NCBI GenBank assembly: GCA_015491995.1 | Contig: WGFY01000035.1 | Span: forward strand, 1-64,000 | Source: Mesoaciditoga sp. | GTDB lineage: Bacteria; Thermotogota; Thermotogae; Mesoaciditogales; Mesoaciditogaceae | DNA length: 64,000 bases | Direction of reading: 5' to 3' | Shown: piece after piece, positions 35,236 to 43,972 of the stretch | Position numbering within the stretch: the stretch's first letter is position 1 | Layout of the letters: each line of letters opens with the position of its first letter | Translations under genes and position numbers: made by a program | The notes under the pieces: model-generated | The model's database searches: none | The model's input: only the letters and a program-made list of their open reading frames with translations | What the model was told of the DNA's origin: nothing

Positions 35236-36061
35236 CAGCGTGAACGAAATGATGAAAATATCCCAAACGTACACTGGCAAGAAAGTGGGTTTTGTCCCAA
35301 CCATGGGATTCCTTCATGAAGGTCACCTTTCCCTTGTAAAACAGGCTTGTAAAGACAACGAGATAGTCGTGGTGAGTATATTCGTGAATCCAACTCAATT
35401 TGGGCCAAATGAGGATCTTGATTCTTACCCACAAGATCTTCAAAAAGATTCATCTCTTTTAAAAGCTGAAGGAGTGGACTACCTCTTTGTCCCAAAAGCG
35501 GTTGATATGTATCTTAAAGGATTTGAAACATCCATTCATATTTCTCACCTTACAGATCATCTGTGTGGCTATTACAGGCCAGCACATTTCGATGGAGTTG
35601 TCCTGATCGTGAACAAATTGTTTAACGTGGTGAAACCAAAGAAAGCGTACTTCGGACGGAAAGATGCCCAACAGTTCAGGATTTTGAGAAGAATGGTCAA
35701 AGATTTGAACATGGGCGTTGAGGTGGTTGAGATGCCCATAGTACGTGAAAAAGATGGCCTTGCCATGAGTTCGAGGAACGTTTATCTCTCTGCCGAAGAA
35801 AGGAAAAACGCTTTGGCACTTCATGAAGCGTTGACTTATGCCCTCAATCAGATCAAATCCGGAAGAATAGATGCTCATAAAATAAGGCTTGAGGCGATGA
35901 ACATCATGCGAAAGCATCCATTAATTCGAATTCAATACTTTGAAGTAGTCGATGAAAAAACACTGCAACCGGTATCAACGGTGGACTCAAAAGTCATAAT
36001 TGCCACAGCTGCTTTCGTTGGAAAAGCAAGGCTCATAGACAACGAAATAACAGAACCGTGA
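35222..36061 (+). CDS. panC: Pantothenate synthetase
   Basis: A 279-residue ligase that joins pantoate and beta-alanine using ATP. Nucleotide-binding motifs VPTMGFLHEGHLSLVK, VSIFVNPTQFGPNEDL, GYYRPAHFDGV, AYFGRKDAQQ and the KMSKS-like MSSRN. ATG at 35222 overlaps ispG and has AAAGGAGGG upstream. It does not belong to the isoprenoid pathway; the grouping reflects operon packing. Confidence 0.96.
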   Translation: MKIVDSVNEMMKISQTYTGKKVGFVPTMGFLHEGHLSLVKQACKDNEIVVVSIFVNPTQFGPNEDLDSYPQDLQKDSSLLKAEGVDYLFVPKAVDMYLKGFETSIHISHLTDHLCGYYRPAHFDGVVLIVNKLFNVVKPKKAYFGRKDAQQFRILRRMVKDLNMGVEVVEMPIVREKDGLAMSSRNVYLSAEERKNALALHEALTYALNQIKSGRIDAHKIRLEAMNIMRKHPLIRIQYFEVVDEKTLQPVSTVDSKVIIATAAFVGKARLIDNEITEP

Positions 36062-36510
36062 ACGGATTCGTCCAAGTTGCTCTTCTTGCCATGGCTCCGA
36101 TATCTGAGTTGAGGGGAGCCATTCCGCTGGGAATGCTCGTGTATCATTTGAACCCGTTGAATGTCGTGATCGTTTCCATAGCTTTCAACATGCTGCCCGC
36201 AATTTTCATCATACTTTTTTTCACGGCAGTTATACCTTGGGTAAAAAGAAAGTTCCCTTCCGTGGGAAGGTTCGTGGAGAAATTTTCTCAGACGCGTCAA
36301 AATAAGCACAGAAAAAAGATAGAGAAATACGGTCTTTGGGCTATCATGGCCTTTGTTGCCATACCCTTTCCCCTCACAGGAGCCTGGACAGGTTCTCTCC
36401 TAAGCGTTCTGTTTGAAATGCCACGCACCAAATCCATAATCGCCGTGGGATGCGGGATAATCATATCTGCTTTCATTGTTGCATCCTTAACGATGTTTGG
36501 GGTAAAATGA
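36058..36510 (+). CDS. Small multidrug export family membrane protein (COG2426-like)
   Basis: A 150-residue protein with four hydrophobic segments. The motif APISELRGAIPLGM near the N-terminus and FPLTGAWTGSL in the middle are typical of the Sm_multidrug_ex family, whose biochemical role is unproven. GTG at 36058 overlaps the panC stop. Confidence 0.85.
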   Translation: MNGFVQVALLAMAPISELRGAIPLGMLVYHLNPLNVVIVSIAFNMLPAIFIILFFTAVIPWVKRKFPSVGRFVEKFSQTRQNKHRKKIEKYGLWAIMAFVAIPFPLTGAWTGSLLSVLFEMPRTKSIIAVGCGIIISAFIVASLTMFGVK

Positions 36511-36543
36511 GTATATCTTTGTGAAAAGGGAGGAATTTTACGG

Positions 36544-37404
36544 ATGATAGGCGTGATTTGCGATTCCGGCACGGATCTTCCAGAAGAGATCTTGAAAGAT
36601 CCAAGGTTGAAAATGGTTCCACTGAAAGTCATCCTCGGTGACAAAGAATACAAGGATGTGTTGGAAATAGGGGAAGAAGAAGTCCTAAGCTACATGGAAG
36701 ATGATTTCCCCAAAACTTCACTTCCATCACAAAACGATGTAAAAAGTGCGATGTTGAAAATGATCGATGACGGATTTGACGAGATCGTAGGTGTGAACAT
36801 ATCAAGCGCTCTTAGTGGGACACACAACGTCTTTCGAATGGCCTCTGAAAGTGTAAAAAAAGAATTCCCCGCTGTGAAGATCGAGCTGATAGACTCTCTC
36901 AACATCTCTATAGGGTCTGGTTTTTTGGCTTACAAAGCGTTGCAGCTTATAGATGCTGGCAAAAAATTCGAAGATATGATGGAAACTTTGAAATCTTCGA
37001 TAAAAAAGTCAAAACTTTTCTACTCGATACCGACGCTAAAATTCTTGAAAGCCGGCGGAAGAATTGGAAGGGTAAGCGCCACACTCGGAGAAATACTGAA
37101 TCTTAAGCCCGTCATTTCCGTTGGTGATGATGGCATTTACTACACCGTTGCCAAGGGTCGAGGAATGCAAAGGGCCGTTGACAAGATGATCCAAGAAGCG
37201 TTGGGCTTTGCCCAGGGGAAAGAAGTGGAAGTTGTGGGCGTGTACCGTACAGGAGATGAAGAAAAAACCATGGAACTTGTAAACAAGATAATGGGAAAAG
37301 TTAAAACTCTAAAAGCTCCTAAAATACTCACAGGAAAAGTAACAGCCTCTTTGCTCGTGCATGTTGGAAGAGGACTGGTAGGATTAGGTATCTTGACAAA
37401 ATGA
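36544..37404 (+). CDS. DegV family protein (fatty-acid-binding, FakB-like)
   Basis: A 286-residue protein. The N-terminal GVICDSGTDLPEEI, TSLPSQNDV, the NISSALSGTHNVFRMA motif and GRIGRVSATLGEILNLKPV define the DegV fold. Several members carry fatty acids to a FakA kinase; T. maritima TM841 has a bound lipid. No fakA is in the window. ATG at 36544 follows GGGAGGA. It is the last plus-strand gene of the run and ends 12 bases from the convergent GGDEF gene. Confidence 0.92.
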   Translation: MIGVICDSGTDLPEEILKDPRLKMVPLKVILGDKEYKDVLEIGEEEVLSYMEDDFPKTSLPSQNDVKSAMLKMIDDGFDEIVGVNISSALSGTHNVFRMASESVKKEFPAVKIELIDSLNISIGSGFLAYKALQLIDAGKKFEDMMETLKSSIKKSKLFYSIPTLKFLKAGGRIGRVSATLGEILNLKPVISVGDDGIYYTVAKGRGMQRAVDKMIQEALGFAQGKEVEVVGVYRTGDEEKTMELVNKIMGKVKTLKAPKILTGKVTASLLVHVGRGLVGLGILTK

Positions 37405-37415
37405 AGCGTTAAGCA

Positions 37416-39191
37416 TCAGATATTCTTTTTAAGTTTCATTTCTTTTTTTTCAAGATACATCTTCTTATCGGCCACGGCGATGAATTCGTCAGAAGATGAT
37501 TGGTAGCTGTATTGCGCACAACCGTGACTTACGTTTATTTTATACGCTTTTTCACCAAACGAGTTCATCCTATCGAAAGACTCTTTCACATTTTGCCAAT
37601 TCAATTCGGCATTTGCCAATGTGCAAGCTGGAAAGATGATCAAAAATTCGTCTCCGCCCATTCGACAAACCACATCGGATTCTCTTATACTACCTTTTAT
37701 GATTTTGGCCACCGTTCTTAGAAGATCGTCTCCAATTTGATGACCGAGGGTGTCGTTTACCTGCTTTAATTCGTTCACGTCTACAAAACATATTGACAAT
37801 GGTTCACCTTTCCTGTTTGAGATCTTTATCTTTTCTTCGAGTATCGTCATGGCAATTCTTCTGTTGTAGATGGATGTAAGATCGTCGTAAGTTGCGTATA
37901 TTTTAAGCTGTTCTTCCATTTTCTTTCTTTCGTCTATTATTCTCTCTATTCCAAACAGCTTAATTGGATGCCCTTTTTCATCCCTTCCTACCACCTTTCC
38001 ATCACCTGAAATCCAAACCCATTCCCCGTTTTTTGCCTTCAATCTGTACTCCATATGATATTCGTCGTTATTTTCAAGATAATATCCCCTTAAGGTTGTT
38101 TGAATTTTTTTGATGTCTTTGGGATGGATCAATTTTCTTAAATCCTTTAAAGTTACAGGGACATCTTTATCTCCATAGCCAATCTGGAAAAAAATTTCAC
38201 CGCTTACTTTGATCTCACCGGTTTTCAAATTGTTTTCAAAAACAGAGGTATGAGAAGATTTCAAAGCCAATTCATACCTTTCTTGTAATTCTTCAATCTT
38301 TCTCTGCGTGTTTTTCAGCGTTGTAATATCAAGGGCTGATACGAGTAAAACAGGACGTTTGAAGATCATAACGCTTTCGGATCTGAGATCTATCCATTTT
38401 TCCTTTCCACTTCTCGTCACAATTTTCACATCGTACTCATCCAATGGTTTCGCACCTTTCATTCTTTCAATGCCTCTTCCATTAACCAATTCTTTGAAAT
38501 CTGGATGAACGAGATCGCGCGAATCCATTTTCAGCAGTTCGCTTGCAGAGTATTCAGTTAAATCTTCTGTCAGCTTGTTTACATAAGTGATCTTAAATCC
38601 TTTTTCAATTATCGCTATCGCAATGGGTAAGGATTCAAGGATCGTCTCAAGCTTTTTATTGCTTTCTTCCATATTCTCCTGCAAGATCTTTGTTTTAAAA
38701 GCATTAGAAGCAATTGTTTTGAAGAGCTTCATCAACTTAATCGAACATTTTTTGAAGTGCTTTTCGCTTCCTTTCAATATGTCAAGGCCTATCCCTGCCA
38801 CGTTCTTACCGTATACTTCCAAGTCAAAGATGAGAGATTCTTTCATGGATCTTACCGCACCAGAAAATTTCTTTTTTGTCTCTTCAGAATGGTAATCCAT
38901 GGTGCCTTTCACCACAAGAACTTTATTTTTAGGGAGTTTAAACTCTTTTTCATCTAATTTTAACTTTTTCAACGCATCTATATCGTGACATGTGGCATCC
39001 ACAAACCTAACTTTTCCATTCTCATAAACAAAAGCACTCCCGCAATCCGCCTCGGGAATCATTTTAATAGCTTCTCTGAACAAAATGGAGAGAAAATCAT
39101 CGGCACTTATGTCAAACGGGTTCAAATTTGCTATGAAGTTCATCAATGTGTTCATTTCTTTTGGAATTCTACACTTTTCTTCGTTTTCCAC
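37416..39191 (-). CDS. GAF/PAS/PAS-GGDEF diguanylate cyclase
   Basis: A 591-residue cytosolic signalling protein. The N-terminal 150 residues resemble a GAF domain (FREAIKMIPEADCGSAFVYENG). Two PAS domains follow (about residues 170-285 and 300-425; the second ends in a PAC-like GEWVWISGDGKVVGRDEKG). The GGDEF domain (YDDLTSIYNRR) has an intact RMGGDEFLIIF site and no obvious upstream RxxD inhibitory site was checked further. No membrane segment. GTG at 39189-39191 with a GGGGGG site upstream. The ligand sensed is unknown. Confidence 0.9.
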   Translation of the reverse strand: MENEEKCRIPKEMNTLMNFIANLNPFDISADDFLSILFREAIKMIPEADCGSAFVYENGKVRFVDATCHDIDALKKLKLDEKEFKLPKNKVLVVKGTMDYHSEETKKKFSGAVRSMKESLIFDLEVYGKNVAGIGLDILKGSEKHFKKCSIKLMKLFKTIASNAFKTKILQENMEESNKKLETILESLPIAIAIIEKGFKITYVNKLTEDLTEYSASELLKMDSRDLVHPDFKELVNGRGIERMKGAKPLDEYDVKIVTRSGKEKWIDLRSESVMIFKRPVLLVSALDITTLKNTQRKIEELQERYELALKSSHTSVFENNLKTGEIKVSGEIFFQIGYGDKDVPVTLKDLRKLIHPKDIKKIQTTLRGYYLENNDEYHMEYRLKAKNGEWVWISGDGKVVGRDEKGHPIKLFGIERIIDERKKMEEQLKIYATYDDLTSIYNRRIAMTILEEKIKISNRKGEPLSICFVDVNELKQVNDTLGHQIGDDLLRTVAKIIKGSIRESDVVCRMGGDEFLIIFPACTLANAELNWQNVKESFDRMNSFGEKAYKINVSHGCAQYSYQSSSDEFIAVADKKMYLEKKEMKLKKNI

Positions 39192-39296
39192 TTTTCCCCC
39201 CTTAAATCAACGCTACAAGTTGTTTCTTAAATTATCGACGATGCCTTTCAAAAGTATTATAACAAAATAATCACAAAATATTATCACTATATCGTT

Positions 39297-39326
39297 TTGT
39301 ATTCAACCATGAAATGGTATTATAAC
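39297..39326 (+). promoter_or_regulatory. Promoter of the HAD/oxidoreductase gene run
   Basis: -35 TTGTAT (39297-39302), 18-base spacer, -10 TATAAC (39321-39326), 19 bases before the TTG start codon. Confidence 0.5.
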
Positions 39327-39345
39327 AGAAACGGAGGTGATTTTT

Positions 39346-40071
39346 TTGAATCCGTATTTGCTTTTCGATGCCGGAGGAACGATCATCTTTCCAAATGTCG
39401 AGTATTTATCTAATATAATGAAAGAGTACGGCATCGATGTGAGTGAAAATTACGTCCTGAAGAAGACTTGTGAAGTCGGTTATCTTGTGGACGTCCAACT
39501 TTCGAAAAGCGACGAGCTGATGTGGAGTGAGGGGTTTCTTCCAACATTTCTTGAAATGATGCTCAAAGATGTTGTGGATTCAAAAAAGATTCTCAGCTTG
39601 ATAATAGAAAAAGTTACAAGTGAAGATAAGAGAAAGAGTTTATGGACGTACACTTTTGATTGGGTAAAAGAAGCTCTTTTCGAGCTTAAAAATAAAGGGT
39701 ATAAAATGTCGGTGATCTCCAACTCAGATGGTCGAGTTGAAGGTATACTAAAAGAAGTTGGTCTAAGAGCTTTCATGGACAAAGTGTACGACTCTCACGT
39801 TGTCGGAATAACCAAGCCCGATAAAAGAATATTCACTCAAGCGCTTGATGAGTTGTCAATTTCGCCCACAGAGAGTGTTTACGTCGGAGATATGTTTCAC
39901 ATAGATGTCTTGGGTGCGAACATGGCAGGAATCCCGGCCATTCACTTAGAACCTTTTAATTTGTACGACAAATGGAAAGGATTCAGAATAGGAAGCGTAA
40001 GAGAACTTCCGGGGGTGTTGAAGAAAAATTTGAAATCAGAAGAATTTTTTCCCTTCAAAGTGAGGAGATGA
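39346..40071 (+). CDS. HAD family hydrolase
   Basis: A 241-residue haloacid dehalogenase-like phosphatase. Motif I is LLFDAGGTI, where the second acidic residue is replaced by Gly; this is seen in several subgroups and can alter catalysis. Motif II is SNSDGR, motif III the Lys of GITKPDKRIF, motif IV VGDMFHIDVLGANMAG. TTG at 39346 is chosen because GGAGGTGA ends five bases earlier; an in-frame GTG (39337) lies inside that site. Substrate unknown. Confidence 0.88.
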   Translation: MNPYLLFDAGGTIIFPNVEYLSNIMKEYGIDVSENYVLKKTCEVGYLVDVQLSKSDELMWSEGFLPTFLEMMLKDVVDSKKILSLIIEKVTSEDKRKSLWTYTFDWVKEALFELKNKGYKMSVISNSDGRVEGILKEVGLRAFMDKVYDSHVVGITKPDKRIFTQALDELSISPTESVYVGDMFHIDVLGANMAGIPAIHLEPFNLYDKWKGFRIGSVRELPGVLKKNLKSEEFFPFKVRR

Positions 40072-41339
40072 CGAGATTGAAAATAGCCGTTGTTGGATTT
40101 GGAGCCGCTGCGATAGGATTTGTAAGTGATATGATGGGAAAAGAACACGAAATTCACATCTTTGAAAGATCCAAGGACGTGTACAGCTCAAGCATAAGCG
40201 GAATAAGATCTGACGGAAAACTTTTCGTGTCGAGCGACATGGGTGGGGATCTTGATATCCCAACGGAGATCCAAAAAAATGTGGTGGATTATTACATCTC
40301 CAAATTAAGCGAAATGGATAAGAAAGATGTAAAAACAGGCACCTCTTTTTCGAAAGATTCACCCTTCTTCGATGCCTTTTATTCCAAAGGATTTGATCCG
40401 GTGAATTCGGACTTCTTTCATATAGGAACGGATAAACTTGCCAGCGTTCTTAAAAAGATATTAGATGAATTTAGCTCAAGCAAGAAGGTGAAATTTCACT
40501 TCGGGATTAAGGTTGACGATGTGACAGTTGAAAATGATAAAGTAAATGTCAAGGCTGATGGTTTTGAAGACACCTTTGATTACGCCGTGATCGCCGTTGG
40601 AAGAAGTGGGCACGCTCTTGTGAAACACATGATAGAAAAAAATCCAAATCTCGTGGTTTCAGACAACGTTGTGGACATGGGGATAAGGTACGAAGTTCCG
40701 AATCACGTTGTGAAAAAACTTAACGAAGAGATGTACGAATTCAAAGTTAGATTGAGGGCAAGCACAGGTTATTTGGTGAGAACATTTTGTAACAACCCAT
40801 CCGGAAAGGTCGTCCTTGAAAAATACGATGACTTCGTGACGGTCAACGGCCACTCCATTTCAAAAGCAGAAAGTCCTAACACGAATTTTGCCATTTTGTG
40901 CAGCACTTCTTTTACAGAACCGTTCAACGACCCAGTTGGATACGGCTCATACATAAGCAAACTTGGAAATATCTTGGCTGGCGGAAGAAAAGTGCTCGTT
41001 CAAACTTATAGCGATTTTGTGAAGTGTAAAAGGACCAAAAGGCTTGGGAGGGTTAAACCCACACTTTCACAAAATTCATACGTTCTTGGTGACGTGAACC
41101 TCATCTTACCAAGAAGGATAGCACTTTCCATATCGGAATTCATCCAAAAACTTGGAGAAGTCGTGCCCGGTTTGGCTTATTCTGACAATTTGATGTACGC
41201 CGTTGAGGTTAAATTCTACAGCAACAAATTAGACAACGGCCAATACGAAAATCTCAAATTCATAGGAGATTGTAGCGGACACACAAGATCGATAACTTAC
41301 GCCACCGCTCATGGCAAAATGATCGCCCAGGAGGTGTAG
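40068..41339 (+). CDS. FAD-dependent oxidoreductase (COG2509-like)
   Basis: A 423-residue flavoprotein. The N-terminal dinucleotide fold is VVGFGAAAIGFVSDM (G-x-G-x-x-x with Ala replacing the third Gly), then IFERSK. An internal FDYAVIAVGRSGHALVKHM and the C-terminal KFIGDCSGHTRSITYATAHGKMIA motif fit the uncharacterised FAD dehydrogenase group. ATG at 40068 overlaps the HAD stop (ATGA) behind GTGAGGAG. Confidence 0.82.
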   Translation: MTRLKIAVVGFGAAAIGFVSDMMGKEHEIHIFERSKDVYSSSISGIRSDGKLFVSSDMGGDLDIPTEIQKNVVDYYISKLSEMDKKDVKTGTSFSKDSPFFDAFYSKGFDPVNSDFFHIGTDKLASVLKKILDEFSSSKKVKFHFGIKVDDVTVENDKVNVKADGFEDTFDYAVIAVGRSGHALVKHMIEKNPNLVVSDNVVDMGIRYEVPNHVVKKLNEEMYEFKVRLRASTGYLVRTFCNNPSGKVVLEKYDDFVTVNGHSISKAESPNTNFAILCSTSFTEPFNDPVGYGSYISKLGNILAGGRKVLVQTYSDFVKCKRTKRLGRVKPTLSQNSYVLGDVNLILPRRIALSISEFIQKLGEVVPGLAYSDNLMYAVEVKFYSNKLDNGQYENLKFIGDCSGHTRSITYATAHGKMIAQEV

Positions 41340-41342
41340 AAT

Positions 41343-42503
41343 ATAAAGGCAAAAAAAACAATTCTCCTTCTTTTACTTTTGAGTTTGGCATTCTTTGGTT
41401 TTTCTAAACAATTCAGATTTGTGGTTTTTGGGGATAACAGACCTTTTAACAATCAAGATACTCAACCTGCGGTTTTCAAGGAGATCGTTAAAAATGTTGA
41501 GTGGATCCATCCTGATTTCGTGGTGGATGTCGGGGATTTGATCTACGGCTATGGCGCAGATGCCCAGCAGGTTCGACGGGAATACACAAACTTTCTAAAG
41601 GTCATCAAAGATTTGAACATGCCCTTTTACACGATCGTTGGTAATCATGAAGTGACGAGCATGGTTGGTCAAAAAGATTATGAAACGCTTCTCAACAGAC
41701 CTCTTTACTATTCATTTAACCATGACGGCAGTCATTTTACGATACTCGATACGAACGTGAACTTTGCGGAGGGAAAATTCACGCAAGCTCAGTACGACTG
41801 GTTGGTGAAAGACCTCAAAAGCGCAACATCTGCAGAGAACATCTTCATATTCATGCACAAGCCACTTCACGAATATTTTGCTCCTGACAAAACGGCATGG
41901 AGTGATAAGATAATGGCCAAAAAGGTGGATTCGCTTATCAACGAGTTCAACTCCAAGCATCACAACATCAAGATCGTTTTCCAAGGGCATGAACATCTGT
42001 ACTGGAAAACGAAACTGAATGGCATAACGTACATGATCACAGGAGGAGCAGGAGCACCTTTGGATGAAGAACCTCAAAAGGGTGGTTTTTACCATTTCAT
42101 CATGGTCACCGTCAATGGAACTCGCGTTGAAACGCATGTTTTCCTACCCGGTTATTTCAACGTCGAATATCGTCCTCAGAACGACGGCAAATCGAACGAA
42201 GTCAGTGCGGTGATAGAAAATCGGCTTCCATCTGTTTACAACGGTCTGTACGTTAAAGGCTTGAAATTCATCATGCCCAAAGCATCATCTTATGAAGTCA
42301 AAGGGAACGTGCCATGTAAGATTTGGAAAGTGGTTCAAAACAACGACGAAACTTCAGATGTATGGGTAGAAGCAAAACTCGAATTCAACGATCTTTCCAT
42401 GAAAAGTTTGTTAAAGGCTGCCTCTTCCATATTTTCTTCAAATTCTCTTGAGAGTATATCTCGTGCGGTGTACAACGTCATAACGGTTAGTGCGAAATTT
42501 TGA
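41343..42503 (+). CDS. Secreted calcineurin-like phosphoesterase (probable AUA start)
   Basis: About 386 residues with a complete metallophosphoesterase site: VVFGDNRPF, VVDVGDLIYGYG, IVGNHEVTS, FMHKPLHEYF and FQGHEHLYW. The conventional start would be TTG at 41379, but that leaves only a headless signal peptide. The frame stays open back to ATA at 41343, six bases after a perfect AGGAGGTG, and this gives a classical signal peptide (IKAKKTILLLLLLSLAFFGFS). A C-terminal beta-rich domain follows. Extracytoplasmic phosphodiesterase or phosphatase, substrate unknown. Confidence 0.82.
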   Translation: MKAKKTILLLLLLSLAFFGFSKQFRFVVFGDNRPFNNQDTQPAVFKEIVKNVEWIHPDFVVDVGDLIYGYGADAQQVRREYTNFLKVIKDLNMPFYTIVGNHEVTSMVGQKDYETLLNRPLYYSFNHDGSHFTILDTNVNFAEGKFTQAQYDWLVKDLKSATSAENIFIFMHKPLHEYFAPDKTAWSDKIMAKKVDSLINEFNSKHHNIKIVFQGHEHLYWKTKLNGITYMITGGAGAPLDEEPQKGGFYHFIMVTVNGTRVETHVFLPGYFNVEYRPQNDGKSNEVSAVIENRLPSVYNGLYVKGLKFIMPKASSYEVKGNVPCKIWKVVQNNDETSDVWVEAKLEFNDLSMKSLLKAASSIFSSNSLESISRAVYNVITVSAKF

Positions 42504-42528
42504 TTTTCATCCATAAGGAGATGACATT

Positions 42529-43461
42529 ATGCGATTTGTGATAATTAAAGATAAAGGACGGCCCTTAGAAGATATAGAGACAAGAAGCGTTAAGGCCGTT
42601 GCAGATATCCTCGGTGATCTTGGAGAAGTGTGTGTACTTGATTTAGATCTCTTCTTGATCGAAAAGTTGAAAAAAGATGATATCATTTTCAATTTTGCGG
42701 AAGGCGAAAGGCATGACTTCATGCAAGCGAAGGTCGCGGCAATCGCGGAAACGTTCGAAATGGAGTTCATCGGCTCGCCCGCCTACACCCATTACATATG
42801 CCTCGATAAAGTGGTGACAAAGGCCCTGTTGAAAACATATGGTGTTTTAACTCCAGAAGGCGCGATTTTCGATGGAAAAGAATTCGTTGGAGATATACCA
42901 ACTCCACCGATCATGGTCAAGCCCATCGCGGAAGGCTGGGGAATAGGCATTGACTCCAGCAGCTTTTGTAAAGAGGTTGAAACGGCAAAAGAAGTGGCAA
43001 GGAAGAAATTTGAAGAACTCAACGAGGATATTATCTTGGAAAAATACATCGAAGGCACCGAATTAACCGTTGGATTGATAGGAGATTCGGATGGATTGAA
43101 AGTGCTACCACCACTTGAAATTGATTTCTCGAACTTACCTCAGGGAGTGGAAAGATATTACAGTCAAAGGGTTAAAGAAGAATACGACACCCAAACGGTT
43201 TACAAATGTCCCGCGCCTTTAAGCGATGAAGAGCTTCAAAAAGCGGAAGATGTGGCCAGAAAGACATTTGAAATTGTAAAGGGAAGAGATTTCTTAAGGG
43301 TTGATATGCGCTTGGCCGGAGAACAACTTTACGTGATAGAAGTAAATTCCATGCCAGGTTTGGACCCTGAATACAGCGATCTTCCAAAGATGTCTAAAGC
43401 CATATCTAAAAATTACAGATGGTTGATTGAGGAGATCATCCAAAGAGCTTTGAAAAAGTAG
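42529..43461 (+). CDS. D-alanine--D-alanine ligase-like ATP-grasp protein
   Basis: A 310-residue ATP-grasp enzyme. The ATP-binding central domain has IMVKPIAEGWGIGI and IILEKYIEGTELTVGLIG; the metal site is in FLRVDMRLAGEQLYVIEVNSMPGLDPEYSDLPKM, close to Ddl. The N-terminal domain lacks the Ddl GG-x-SxEHxVS motif and instead has IIFNFAEGERHDFMQAKVAAI. So it is probably not the cell-wall Ddl but a related peptide or amino-acid ligase. ATG at 42529 follows AAGGAGATG. Confidence 0.82.
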   Translation: MRFVIIKDKGRPLEDIETRSVKAVADILGDLGEVCVLDLDLFLIEKLKKDDIIFNFAEGERHDFMQAKVAAIAETFEMEFIGSPAYTHYICLDKVVTKALLKTYGVLTPEGAIFDGKEFVGDIPTPPIMVKPIAEGWGIGIDSSSFCKEVETAKEVARKKFEELNEDIILEKYIEGTELTVGLIGDSDGLKVLPPLEIDFSNLPQGVERYYSQRVKEEYDTQTVYKCPAPLSDEELQKAEDVARKTFEIVKGRDFLRVDMRLAGEQLYVIEVNSMPGLDPEYSDLPKMSKAISKNYRWLIEEIIQRALKK

Positions 43462-43496
43462 AAAGTTGCTAAATCAAATTTGTGGAGGAGACGAAT

Positions 43497-43940
43497 ATGG
43501 AAAAGGTAAAAATTGGTATCATCATCTGCGACCGTTACAAAACGTGTGCAGGGGGGAAATGTTTAAGATCGTTGAAAAATCGTGAAGGAGCTTTTGATGT
43601 CTACAAAGGAAAGGAAGTTGAATTGGTTGGATATACAACATGTGGAGGATGTCCCGGAGGAAATATAGAGTACGTCCCCGAGGAGATGAAGAAGAATGGT
43701 GTGGATGTCATTCACCTTGCCACTGGAATGGTGGTTGGATACCCTCCGTGCCCTTACGTTGGGTATTTCAAAAAATTCATAGAGGAAAAATACGGAATAA
43801 AAGTTGTTGTTGGAACTCATCCAATACCACAAAAATACTACACAACTCACATGGCTTTAGGCACATGGAATTCGGATGAATGGAAAGAGTTGATGGCACC
43901 AACTTTGACAGGCGAAAAAACACGCTTGGAATACGATTGA
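43497..43940 (+). CDS. CGGC domain protein
   Basis: A 147-residue cysteine-rich protein. It has CDRYKTCAGGKCLRSL, the name-giving TTCGGCPGGN, and YPPCPYV. The CGGC domain is a putative metal-binding module of unknown function, common in anaerobes. ATG at 43497 has GGAGGAGAC upstream; an earlier in-frame start overlaps that site. Confidence 0.88.
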   Translation: MEKVKIGIIICDRYKTCAGGKCLRSLKNREGAFDVYKGKEVELVGYTTCGGCPGGNIEYVPEEMKKNGVDVIHLATGMVVGYPPCPYVGYFKKFIEEKYGIKVVVGTHPIPQKYYTTHMALGTWNSDEWKELMAPTLTGEKTRLEYD

Positions 43941-43972
43941 AACTTCGACATTAGCGATTGGAGGCGATGAAT

